Positions 39,836 through 50,340 of a DNA stretch of 64,000 nucleotides are shown here, one piece after another (positions within the stretch are counted from its first letter, which is position 1; every line of letters begins with the position of its first letter). The position numbers were made by a program, and so were the translations under genes. The notes below the pieces were generated by a model. It ran no database searches and had not been told where the DNA came from. It saw only the letters and a program-made list of their open reading frames with translations. Origin of the DNA: Erinaceus europaeus (taxonomy: Eukaryota > Chordata > Mammalia > Eulipotyphla > Erinaceidae); assembly GCF_950295315.1 (NCBI RefSeq), contig NC_080164.1, positions 61,146,042 through 61,210,041 of the forward strand, given 5' to 3'.

Positions 39836-40599
39836 TGATTAAATGTACAGTAATTGTCATAAAGTTCATGAAGAAACTAAGGAACAAAAATCAGAACTTT
39901 TATATGAGTAGGGTGGAAATAGGCACTTTTATTTCTTTTTGTATAAGTTAAAAGGGTACAGAAACAGTTTTGAGAGGACAAGTCCAAGCAAGGACCAGAC
40001 TGTAACTTCACAATACAGCAGACAGCTGTATGCTTTCCTGCCACTAAACTGCATGGTTACTTGCAGCCAAGAGATTAAAGTTTAATCTAGACTTCTCCAT
40101 TAACTTTAATAGTCTAGTGATTTTCTACACAGTTCTCAAATCAGAGCTGGAAGTGTTAGGAGTTGTATGTTTTAAACATAAGGCCTTCTTCCAGTAGATT
40201 TTTAACTTAAACAATAATTCAAGGTCAAATGTATAATCCCATAGATAACTGTAAAACAAAACAAAAGTCTCTGAAATAGTACATATAACCTTTCAGCCTA
40301 CTTCTAAATATATCTAAATAATTATTATATGTTGCAGAATACATCATCATGTTGAGGTATATAATTGATACATGTGTCATATTCCAGATGTACAAAACCA
40401 TTAACTGCAAGTAAAATTACTGTCCTTTCATTCAAAATGTTGTCCTATTCATGAACTGTAAACACAAGGATAGGGTTAATATACTGAAGTGTTACTGAAA
40501 CCATATACATGACATTCACCATTTAAAAGAATACATCTTGGTGGCATTTAATACATTAAGTTGGCATGTAAGCATCATCATTCTAGTTTTGTGACATTT
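39836..40599. other. Intergenic unique sequence
   Basis: No repeat or gene recognised. Confidence 0.6.
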
Positions 40600-40639
40600 T
40601 CTTTATTATTATTACTATTATTTAGGGTTTTTTTGTTTG

Positions 40640-40772
40640 TTTTGTTTTTTTACCAGAGCACTGATCACCTTTGACTTATGTTGGTGTGGGAGATTGAACC
40701 TGGGGCTTTGGAGCCTCAGGCATGAAAGTCTCTTTGCATAACCATAATGCTGTCTACCCATGCCCTAGTATT
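40640..40772 (-). repeat. Second-family SINE
   Basis: Minus strand: accagagcactgatcacc, attgaacctggggctttggagcctcaggcatgaaagtc, ataatgctgtctaccc. Same family as 54,330-54,483 on the opposite strand. Confidence 0.75.
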
Positions 40773-40799
40773 GTGGCATTTACATCATTCAAAAATAAA

Positions 40800-41100
40800 C
40801 CCTAAATTCTTTAGCCGTCACGTCCCATTCTCCACTCCCACAAATGAGAGTACTTTCTATCTCAATGGATTTGCTAATTCCAGATATTTCATATAAACAG
40901 AATCATACAGTTAGATGACCTTTTGTATCTGGATTCTTTCACTTGATGCTTTCAAGGTTCATCTATGTTGTCAGTGTATCAGCACTATGTTCCCTTTTTG
41001 TGACTGAATAGCATATATATATATACATATATATATGTATATATATATATCACATTTTATAGATCCACTCATTAGTCAATGTGTATCAGTTAAAAGATGG
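40800..41100 (-). mobile_element. Old L1 3'-end relic with (TA)n
   Basis: Complement resembles an ancient mammalian L1 3' end (ttcaaggttcatctatgttg, gtgactgaatagcat). A TA-rich microsatellite occupies 41,012-41,050. Confidence 0.6.
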
Positions 41101-41149
41101 TTTCTACCTTCAATTCTTCCTTCCTTTCTTTCTTTTTCTTTCTTTTTTT

Positions 41150-41376
41150 TTTCCTCCAGGATTACCACTAGGGCTCAGTGCCAGCACTACAAATCCACTG
41201 CTCCTGCAGCTATTTTTTTCAATTTTTTGGATAATATGGAGAAAAATTGAGAAAAAGGAATATACAGTGGGAGAGAGAAAAACAGTGGGGGTGGGGGGCC
41301 TGAAAACAGGATCCTTGAACAGGTCCTTGCACTTCATACTATGTGTGCATACTTGTGTGCCACTGCCCAGGCCCGA
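41150..41376 (-). repeat. Diverged SINE
   Basis: Minus strand: ggattaccactagggctcagtgccagcactac, tgcttttt-like spacer, gtgtgccactgcccaggcc head complement. Confidence 0.75.
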
Positions 41377-41394
41377 ATTTTTTTTTTCTTTACT

Positions 41395-41700
41395 TTTGTC
41401 TCTAGGGTTATCACTGGGGCACAGTGGCTGCTAAGTGTACTCTGCACTTCAAAACTTGGTGTAAATGTTCTCTCTTCCACTGTCCATTACTGTCACTACT
41501 CTTGGTGGCCACATTTTTTTTTCTCTCTAGATAGATAATGTGAGGCAGAAAGATATGTAGAGAGACAGAAAGAGGAGAGACACCACAGCACTGCTTTACC
41601 ATTTTTGAAGCTTCCCTACTATAGGTACTCCCACGTGATGGTCCAGGGCTCAAGCCCCTTTCTTTGTACATGATCTTTTGTACAGTCCATCAAGTGTCAA
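41395..41700 (-). repeat. Diverged SINE
   Basis: Minus strand: ctagggttatcactggggcacagtgg at left, accacagcactgctttacc and gtccagggctcaagcccc toward the head. Contains an insertion around 41,450-41,500. Confidence 0.7.
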
Positions 41701-41793
41701 GAGAAATGTCACTCTTAGATGATAAAACTTAGATGGTTTTTTAAATGATTTTTATTACTAGTCATTTAAAATGAGCTTACAAATTACAATATT

Positions 41794-42020
41794 GGGGCAG
41801 GTGGTAGCTCACCCAGTAAAGTGTACATGATACCATTAACAGGGACCCAGGTTCAATGCCCCAGTCCCCACCTGATGGGTGAGAGGGCATCATGGAGCAA
41901 TTCTATCAGTGTCTCTCCCTCTTTCTCTCTCAGTATCTCACCCTGTATAAAAAAAGACCTCTGGGAATGGTGGAGTCATGCAGACACCAAACTCATCAAT
42001 AATCCTCATGGAAAAAAATG
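41794..42020 (+). repeat. SINE
   Basis: Head ggggcaggtggtagctcacc, agggacccaggttcaatgcccc, body tctctccctctttctc, tail with ctgggaatggtggagtcatgc. Confidence 0.8.
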
Positions 42021-42029
42021 TTTCCAAAG

Positions 42030-42300
42030 GTATAGTTTCATAGATATGTATGTGTATATGCATATCGCCATGCCCATCGCCAAAGTTCCTATGCTCTCCT
42101 TCCTCTGACAACCCCAAAGTTCCCACAAAGTTTGAGGCAGCTTGATTACTTGTTGCAAGTTCTTTTTCTGTAGTTTCCTATATTCCATAGATGAGTTAAA
42201 CCATCCAATAATTTTTCTTTCACCTCTTTACTTGTTTTATTATATACACACACTTTCAATTCCATCCATTTTGTCCCTCACCCACTAATTTCACATGCTT
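42030..42300 (-). mobile_element. Old L1 3'-end relic
   Basis: Resembles the complement of an older L1 tail (catagatgagttaaaccatccaataa, tttcacctctttacttg), like 14,998-15,292. Confidence 0.5.
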
Positions 42301-42499
42301 ATTCACCCATTTTAATTTAATTTTTTTCTTCCACAAATTCGCATTGTTTTACTGATTTAATTTTATTTTTAATTTAAAAGATAGTTCACCAAAGAACCAA
42401 GTGTTTCTGGCCACCTCATGTGTCAATGGCATGACCCACATGAGCTGGTGACCCCACACCCCACTCTCTGCATTTTCAAGATCCCCTGCAACAAAATGT

Positions 42500-42640
42500 G
42501 TTTGCTGAGGGGTCAGGGAAAAGGAATTCTGAGGTCCCAGAGGTCCCAGGTTCAATGCCCAGTGCCACCATGTGCCAGAGGCAAGGAGTAAATATTCTAT
42601 CTTCTTCACTGAGTTAAATAAATACACCTAAAAACAAAAT
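42500..42640 (+). repeat. Old second-family SINE fragment
   Basis: Segment tctgaggtcccagaggtcccaggttcaatgcccagtgccaccatg with A-rich tail. Confidence 0.5.
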
Positions 42641-42649
42641 AAATAAATA

Positions 42650-43194
42650 AATAAAAACTATCTCATAAAAAATCACTGTTTTAATTCATTAAAGTAAAAT
42701 TGTAGGGAAAAAAAAACTTTTAGAAGCTAACACAGGAGATTCTGCATTCACCCCACACAATGAAGTAACTTTGCAGGTTACCATGACCAGTTTTCAACAC
42801 TACTGTTAATTACAGTATGACTGAAATAACCTGATTCTGCTGTATTCTCTTAAGCTCCACTGATCTATTCACTTTAAAAATTCCAGAGAAGTAGAAATAA
42901 TTGTTTCACAAAATACTTCTGAACTCTACAAACTGAAACTCAAAGATCCAATGATATACAGCTTACTATACATGAAAGTATAGCGGCTTCCAAAACCAAT
43001 AAAAATAAAATCATATCACTGCATTATTTAAGATCCAAATGGAATTCTCTAAATTGAGAAACTTTAAAGGGGAAGAAAATAAAAGTAGGGCTAACATTAT
43101 CTTAGACCAAAAACCAGTAGCTGTCATCACCCAAACAGGAAAATACTCTACAGAATAGAAGATATTTACACAACATACTTCACATAAAAGACAA
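42650..43194. other. Intergenic, nothing recognised
   Basis: No gene or named repeat in about 545 bp. Confidence 0.55.
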
Positions 43195-43590
43195 ATAAGC
43201 CTCACCAATGTGTCTTGGAACCCCACTTCTCCAGAGCCCTATCCCACTAGGGAAAGACAGAAACAGGCTGAGGATATGGATCAACCTGCCAACACTTATG
43301 TACAGAAGAAAATCAGTTACAGAAACCAGACCTCCTACCTTCTGCACCTCAAAGATAATTTTGGCTCATATTCCCAGTATGGGAGAAATATTAGGGGAAG
43401 ATGACTAGCAGACTATAAAACCCAATTCTATCAGGACCCAGAGAGAAGAGGAAAAAAGGAAAAACATTCAGAAGTTGTAATAGGTGTAGCTGTGACTTAA
43501 AAAGGAAGATAAGGCAGGACCATAGAAAAAAATAAGGAAAATTTATAGATAGATGATAGATAGATAGATAGATAGAGAAATAATAGAGGT
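43195..43590 (+). mobile_element. L1 3' UTR fragment (same subfamily as 1,333)
   Basis: Blocks caccaatgtgtcttggaacccc, actagggaaagacagaaacagg and agaccagaa-like segments occur in the same order as in 1,400-1,780. Both carry the gaagatgac...tctatcaggaccc insert that the young copies lack. A (GATA)n run lies at about 43,545-43,576. Confidence 0.75.
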
Positions 43591-44250
43591 GGGGCTACAG
43601 AGTAGTAGCAACTGTGTGTCTCTTCTCCCATGGTCAACTAAGAATAACAAATAAGATCACCTGAGAACACAAGACAAGACTTGGAATACTTTGGGAAACC
43701 ACCAAGTCATGGGTGAGTATAAACTCGTGTGGCTTATGGACAGAGAGGAGCCTAAGGAGACATTGCTGGGGCTGAAAGCCTATATCTACTTGGGAGTGAC
43801 TGGTAACAGTCCCACAGTTTGCCAATTGAGGCACCACCTCTGGTCTGAGTTTTATTAACAAATAAACTGCTGATGGGAGAGAGGATCCCCTAAGGCTCAC
43901 CAATGCAACTGTGAGTCTCCATTGCTACTGTCCCTGGAGGCTGGAGCAACAGTGGGGAGGCCCTGAGCTGACATAGGGGGCAGAGATATGATCAGGCAAC
44001 TCAGAAGAAGACATACACTCCCAGTGGTCTAGAAATGGGGCTGTATAGTGACAGCCACTCCACGTTGTTCTCCTAAGGAATTTGGAAACATGTTATTGGC
44101 TTCCCAGGGGAAGAAAGAGTGAGAGGGGAAGAAAGCATTCTACAGGACATAATAACTGAGAACTTCCCAACTCTAGACAAGATAAAAGACAGAAAGGTTT
44201 AAAAAGCTCAGAGGATCCCAAACAGAATTAACCCAGACTTAAAGACAAAT
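43591..44250 (+). mobile_element. L1 5'-region relic (5' UTR to ORF1)
   Basis: The segment from about 44,150 reads like ORF1 (aacttcccaactctagacaag ... cagaattaacccagactt), corresponding to ENFPDLN / RINPDLK in the ORF1 fragment at 61,145-61,393. The upstream 43,600-44,140 part is GC-richer, as expected for L1 5' UTR, though not confidently classed. Confidence 0.55.
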
Positions 44251-44611
44251 TTCATTTGTCCTACCGCATGCTGTTTTTTGGTAATTTTTATCATTACTGA
44301 TTTAACAATGATACACGTGGCCCACACACATATTAAGAAGTGCTCCACTTCAATATTACCTTTTGATCCAGCGGTGCCACTCTTAGAATCATAAGAGTGT
44401 CCACCAATAAACTTTCTGCATTGTATCTTCATCATTAAATTTGTGTCTAACCTAAGACACCAGCCATCTATCTTTCATATCTTTACTCCTGTTTTTCATA
44501 TCTCCTACATGTCTCAAACTGGGTGATCTCATGCATTAGTACTAATACATTCATTATTAAATCAGTAATGATAAAAATTACCAAAAAACAGCATAGGGTA
44601 GGACAAATGAA
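44251..44611. repeat. Inverted repeat: 61-bp arms, 239-bp centre
   Basis: The left arm 44,251-44,311 (ttcatttgtcctaccgcatg...) and the reverse complement of the right arm 44,551-44,611 match at 58 of 61 positions. The centre has no recognised coding sequence. Flanks look like different parts of an L1 (ORF1-like to the left, ORF2-like to the right). It could be a small inverted-repeat DNA transposon relic or a rearrangement within L1 debris. Confidence 0.9.
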
Positions 44612-45515
44612 AAAGCAACAATTAGTGAAACAGAATTGAGATACCAGAATTGAAACCACACATATAAAGATAGTTAATCTATGGCAAAAGAGCCAGGAAC
44701 ATAAAATTCTTGCTTATTTTATTTGTTGTTTTACTAGGAAAGTAATGATTTACAAACTATTTGTCACATGAAAACAATTTCTTATCTTTTCATGATGGGT
44801 TTCTGCATGCCATTCCCAACACCAACCAAAGCTTACTTAGTGTACTGTTTTGCCATGTGCACAATCCAGGTTTGAGAGCCCAGTCCCCATTGCCATGAAG
44901 GAAATTTCACTTCTGTGTTGTTCTCCTACAGTCCCCCCACCCCTGTGATCTCTATCTGAAAAAAGAAAAAAAAAGTAATCCTAGAACAGTAAAACCCTGG
45001 AGAGAACCAAATACTTATTTTCTTTCATGAAAGAGACCAGAGAATTCCTTAGGCCTGACATACAGTAATGTCAGGGATTGAAAATGGAAACTTTGACATG
45101 CAAATCTTGTGCACTACCACCTCCCCAACCAAACGAGTACAAAATGGACAAAGGAAAGCTTCTTACCTGGAAACAACCAATTTGCCTTTTAATGCATGAC
45201 CGGATAAAAAATTTATGGGGCATATACTCAATGGAGTATCTAACAATAAAAAAATTAGTATTGTGTCCTTTGGAGTAAAATGAATAGAATTGAAGGAGAT
45301 TATGTATAGTGAAGCAATTAAGGAGGTGAAGGACAACTACAGAATGGTTTCACTCATATGAAGAATATAGACAATTAAATATACAAATGTGAAAAAAAAA
45401 ATCTCAACCTACTTCCACGACTGAGAAGACTATAGTGATTATCTATCGAGGTGAGGATGGGGATGGGGGCACAGACCTTTGTTGGCAGGAGTGGTGAAAA
45501 ATAAATAAATATTTA
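44612..45515 (+). mobile_element. Old L1 ORF2 fragments
   Basis: ORF2 C-terminal pieces: 44,620-44,700 (gaaacagaattgagatacc ... atggcaaaagagcc) and 45,140-45,510, which encodes WKQPICLLMHDRIKNLWGIYSMEY and then 3' UTR-like sequence. A SINE (44,840-45,010) lies between. Confidence 0.65.
44840..45010 (+). repeat. SINE (diverged)
   Basis: Short pyrimidine-rich element with tgccatgtgcacaatccaggtttgag, ccagtccccattgcc, then A-rich tail and aaccctggagagaacc. Confidence 0.6.
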
Positions 45516-46045
45516 AATATATGTAAATAACATAGGAAAGTTTCTTCAACAAATATCATTGGAAATACTGTACAGTGCATGCTTGAAATGGATCAGATTT
45601 TTGGATGTAAAACTTAACACCATCTTGAAGAAAAAAGTAAATAAATCACTCTATAATATTGGCTTCATACAATTACAGAAGCCCAGACCTTCCACCTTCT
45701 GCAACCCACAATAACCTTGGATCCATACTCCCAGAGGGGTAAAGAATGGGAAAGCTATCAGGAGAGGGGATGGGATACAGAGATCTGGTGGTAGGAATTG
45801 TGTGGAGTTATACCCCTCCTATCCTACGGTTTTGTTAATGTCTCCTTTTTTAAATAAATTGATTAATTTAAATTAAAAAATATTGGCTTCATAGACATAT
45901 TTAGAAATGTAAATCCAAAAGAAATAGAAATAAAAATAGAAAAATAAATAAACTGGATTACATCAAATCTAAAAACTTCTGCACAGCAGAGGAATCTATC
46001 ATCAAAACCAAAATGACAACCTACCCTAAATGGGAGAAAATATTC

Positions 46046-46100
<55 letters not shown>

Positions 46101-46335
46101 CAGGGCTAATATACAAGATGTACAAAAAAACTGACTAAATGTGACAACAAAAGTTTATGGCTCCATCATAAAATAGGGAGAAGAGTTAAACAGACCCTTC
46201 GAAAAGCAATTATATATGATAACAAAAACATAAAATAAAGCTCATAGTCTCTCATTAGGGAAATGCAAATCTAGACAACACTGAGATACCGCCTAACACC
46301 TACGCAGACACCAAGCCCTGGTGGCTAAAAAGATG
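45516..46335 (+). mobile_element. Old L1 ORF2 fragment
   Basis: Encodes broken ORF2 (tggattacatcaaatctaaaaacttctgcacagc, ttagggaaatgcaaatc). It belongs to an earlier part of ORF2 than 45,140-45,510, which it follows, so this is a second copy or a rearrangement. A (TA)n run is at 46,050-46,096. Confidence 0.75.
45670..45878 (+). mobile_element. Very short young L1 insertion (209 bp of 3' UTR)
   Basis: Starts caattacagaagcccagacc and ends with the A-rich tail. Flanked by AATATTGGCTTCATA at 45,655-45,669 and 45,879-45,893, inside the older L1. Confidence 0.93.
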
Positions 46336-46614
46336 GAAGGAAGGAAGGAAGGAAGGAAGGAAGGAAGGAAGGAAGGAAGGAAGGAAGGAACGAAGGAAGG
46401 AAGGAAGGAAGGAGGGAAAAGGGAGGGAGGAAGGAAGGAAGGAAGGAAGGAAGGAAGGAAGGAAGGAAGGAAGGAAGGGACGAAGGAAGGAAGGAAGGAA
46501 GGAAGGAAGGAAGGAAGGAAGGAAGGAAGGAAGGGATGAAGGAAGGAAGGAAGGAGGGAAAAGGGAGGGAGGAAGGAAGGAAGGAAGGAAGGAAGGAAGG
46601 AAGGAAGGAAGGGG
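46336..46614. repeat. (AAGG)n microsatellite, about 280 bp
   Basis: Long GGAA array with variant units. A gggaaaagggaggg-type interruption occurs twice (about 46,411 and 46,555) about 144 bp apart, suggesting higher-order duplication within the array. Confidence 0.98.
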
Positions 46615-46890
46615 GATTAGGCTGACTCAGACAAGTTAGAAGGAGACAAATACTTATAAGTGAGATTCAAGACATCTCACTAACATTTATAATTTAAGAG
46701 ACAAAATAAAGGAACAAAAAGGGTAAAGTATATAGACTCTTAGCCTCTATCTACAGATCTGTAGTCACTGATAGGTTATGGGGGCCTATTATAGGAGGTG
46801 ATACTTTGGTGGTGGGAAAGATATGTTAACATGTATTTTGCAGAAGTTTATAATGGTACCACTGAGATATCAATAGACTTATAAACCAAT
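46615..46890 (+). mobile_element. Old L1 3' end
   Basis: The stretch with tactttggtggtgggaaag and ctatctacagatctgtagtcac looks like an older L1 tail continuing the fragment before the microsatellite. Confidence 0.5.
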
Positions 46891-46896
46891 ATTTCC

Positions 46897-47060
46897 AGGG
46901 CCAGGTGGTGGTGTACCTGGTTAAGTGCATGTGTTACCAAGACTCTGGTCCCCATCTTCAAGAAGAAAGTTTCATGAGAGGTGAAGCAGTGCTGCAGGTG
47001 TCTCTCTCTCTTTGTTTCTCTCTCTATCTCTTTTCTTATATATCCCTTATATTTTTAATG
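46897..47060 (+). repeat. SINE
   Basis: Head cagggccaggtggtggtgtacctgg, gtgaagcagtgctgcaggtgtctc, pyrimidine-rich body. The tail is diverged. Confidence 0.82.
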
Positions 47061-47389
47061 GAATTCCCACTATTAATTTTTTTAAAGACAAGTTTGTTTA
47101 TTTATGGACCTGAGTACTACCCTTAGAGCAAAGGCAAGCTAGTCATGAAAAAGTTCTTAAAAAATAAACAACATAATGATCATATTTGAGCTTTAGAAAG
47201 ATCCCCCTGAATATAATGTAAAGAACAAATAACATAGGAGATAGATCAAAGGCAGATGACTACTGTAGTCACAAAAAAAGATGAAACCTGATTTAAGCAA
47301 GTAGCAATATTGGTTAAGAGATCTGGACATACTGAGAATATATATTTTAAAAAACTAGAGTTTAAAGGGAACAGTGTTTTTATCATCTT
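47061..47389. other. Intergenic, probably old L1 debris
   Basis: No confident assignment. Confidence 0.35.
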
Positions 47390-47401
47390 GAAAGTTATGG
47401 A

Positions 47402-48716
47402 CTAAACAGAGTAGGGCACCAAAGTAAAAACCCTGTGGTGAGGGGGAGGATGGACATTCAACTTCCTGGGGCGGCGGTGGGGGCAGGAGTTGGTGGGTGG
47501 AATGGGACACAGTCTTTTGGTGGTGGAAATGGTGTTTATGTACACTGCTATTAAAGTGTAGTCATATAAATCACTAATTAATATGAGGGGGGAAATTTAT
47601 TGTATGTCTTGAACTTTTTAAAACACAGACGGAGTCTTTTTAATACATAGGCTGAGTCTTTGATATGTGGGCTCTTTCAAAAGCCTAGACTAGGTAGAAC
47701 AGAAGCAACCGGTGGAACAGCTATATACAAGATACTGGGTATTATACAGCAAACCCTAACAAAGGGACTTTTCAAAGTTAACCCAATTACCAAATAATGT
47801 GATGAGAACAATAACTATCCATTGTCTTCTTGAACCCTAAGACAGCAGGAACTTCACATTTCCACTATAGATCCTATATTTCCCCCAGTTCTGGAACCTT
47901 AGGGTGGGGCCCACCTTCCTGCATGCTTCTCTCAATTCATATCAAATAATATTGCATCCACTGATTGCAACCTAATCAACGCAATGAGTGCCACCTCAAC
48001 ATGCTTCACTTCAGACTGTGTCCAGAGACTTCAGGTGTGTAATGACAACCCTTCAGCTTCATTACTCAGGTGAAACCTTTCTTTTATAGTATTCTCTAAT
48101 TCCATTCCAAGTGGTTCACTGCCTAACAAAGTCCCAAAACCTAGGTATAGACCAGGTCCCCTGAGATAGAACACATGCTCACACATATATATAAACTAGG
48201 GCAAAATATATGCCTGAAAGCAGAAGTACGTAAGAATCTGCAGTGAGTACTCCCCAGCACTTCATCTGCACTATTCCAGCCTTTAGGTCCATAATTGTTC
48301 AACAATTTGTTTGGCTTTGTATGTTAACTCTCTTTTCAGCCACCAGGTTTCCAATGCCAGCATGATGCCGACCAGGCTTCCCTGGATTGAAGACCCCACC
48401 AATGTGTCCTGGAGTTCCACTTCCCCAGAGACCCACCCTACTAGGGAAAGAGAGAGGCAGACTGGGAGTATGGATCGACCAGTCAATGCCCATATTCAGT
48501 GGGGAAGCAATTACAGAAGCCAGACCTTCCACCTTCTACAACCCACAAGGACCCTGGGTCCATGCTCCCAGAGGGATAGAGAATGGGAAAGCTATCAGGG
48601 GAGGGGATGGGATATAGAGATCGGGTGGTGGGAATTGTTTGGAGTTTTACTCCTCCTATCCTATGGTTTTGTCAATGTCTCCTTCCTTAAATAAAAAAAA
48701 ATGAAAATAAAAAAAA
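47402..48716 (+). mobile_element. 5'-truncated young L1 (3' UTR only)
   Basis: Begins just inside the 3' UTR (gagtagggcaccaaagtaaaaacc) and ends ttaaataaaaaaaaatg. Flanked by GAAAGTTATGGA (47,390-47,401) and GAAAGTGATGGA (48,717-48,728). Gives the shorter, 1.3-kb form of the 3' UTR. The open frame 48,311-48,694 is the recurring noncoding frame of this UTR. Confidence 0.9.
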
Positions 48717-48728
48717 GAAAGTGATGGA

Positions 48729-49159
48729 GAGGGAAGAGTAAAAGATTATCCCATTTTTCTGACAACTATATATACATTATTCATTAAGATAGGAAACACT
48801 GAAGAAACAAAACTGGGAAAATAAGTAATTCAATTTTAGACATCTTGAAATTAAGGTATTTATGTAAGAGATGGGTGAATGTGAATAGCAGTCATTTAGA
48901 TATATAGATCTTTCAAGAAAACAGTCTTACTAGAGGCACAAATAAGGTGTCATTAGTCTACATATGGTCAAAGAAAGCTGAGTGTGAACTGAAAAGTTGT
49001 TTAAAATGCAGTGGGATGTGGTATCATAGAAATCCATCCTTTCAGATGATCAGCAGTGTCAAATATTGCTCAGGTCAAATAAAACAAGAAACAAAAAGAG
49101 TTTCCACTGATCAGAAACACTTGGGTACCAAAGATGAATATGGGCAAGAGACTGGCATA
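48729..49159. other. Intergenic, nothing recognised
   Basis: Unique or ancient sequence. No gene seen. Confidence 0.5.
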
Positions 49160-50195
49160 CTTTAATGATGGCTCGTTTAGTCACTACCAGGCCACCCCAT
49201 CATCCAAGGCCCTAGTCTAGGAATCCTGGGTTTCACACACAGTTATGATGGGCCTCTAACAGATCCCTCTCTCCATCATCACTGGTCATCTCCATCAGGA
49301 ACAGCATCATGGACCCATTTGTGGGCCTCTCCAGGACCTTGCCCTCAAGGTGAAACAATGCTAAGGACTTCCCCACTCTATGAAGGAAGGCTGGGTCAAA
49401 ATACTCTGCCACTTGAGAAACACTGGTCCTAAATTTGGTGCAGCCTAGAATTTTCCATGGAATGTCAGCTCAGATCTACAGGGATGCAGAGGTTACACAG
49501 GCTTCTGTGCTGAATAATGACCCCAGATCAGATCAATGAGGTTTACATTTGATGGAGTTTATATACTTTTCCCATATTTGGGGGTCACTCTTTTCCTAAA
49601 TACAACTTTCTAGTCCTAGTTCCAACTCTGACATCATCTCCCCACACAGTACCTTTAGCCCACCTGCATGTTAGCTGTTGGGCTCAGACAAAAATTAGTA
49701 AAGTCATGGGCCCCTTGGAATACACCTAAAATAGACTTCCTCGCTTTTTCCAAAATGGAGTCCCCAAATCTCATCAGCTATACTTCTGCCTTTAGGTTTC
49801 TGATTATTAAATAATTCGTTCTGATTTATAATTTTATGCTTTTCAGCCACCAAGCTGCAGATGCTACTATGACACCAACATGACTTCCCTGGGAAGATGA
49901 CCTCACCTGGAATCTCACCTCTCCAGATCCCTACCCCACTAGGGAAATACAGAGACAAGCTGGGAGTATAGATCGACCTGCCAATGCCCATGTCTGACAG
50001 AGAAGCAATTACAGAAGCCAGACCTTCCACCTTCTGCACCCCATAGTGATCCTGGGTCCATGCTTCCAGAGGGATAAACAATAGGAAAGCTTACAATGGA
50101 GGATATAGGATGCAGAACTCTGGTGTTGAGAATTGTGTGAAATTGTACCCCTCTTGTCATATGGTCTTGTCAATCATTATTAAATCATTTAAAAA
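49160..50195 (+). mobile_element. Long-type L1 3' UTR copy
   Basis: Matches the complement of 28,800-27,705: accaggccaccccatcatcc, atgatgggcct, ctctccatcatcactgg, then the common 3' block to attattaaatcattt at the end. Diverged from the antisense copy, so an older insertion. Confidence 0.8.
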
Positions 50196-50340
50196 ATTAT
50201 TAAAGTCATAGGCCCCTTGGAATATAGCTAAAATAGACTTTATAGCTCCTTCCAACATAAAGACTCCAAGTTTTATCTGCTATACTTTTACCTTTAGGTT
50301 CCTGATTATGAAACAAATTGTTCTGCTTTAAATTTTCTTT
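50196..50340 (+). repeat. Partial direct repeat of the preceding L1 3' UTR
   Basis: The stretch taaagtcataggccccttggaata to caaattgttctgctttaaa repeats 49,699-49,840 in the same orientation. Confidence 0.75.

Noticed and set aside
46321..46539. 72-codon KEGR-repeat open frame
   Set aside because: Same AAGG microsatellite artefact.
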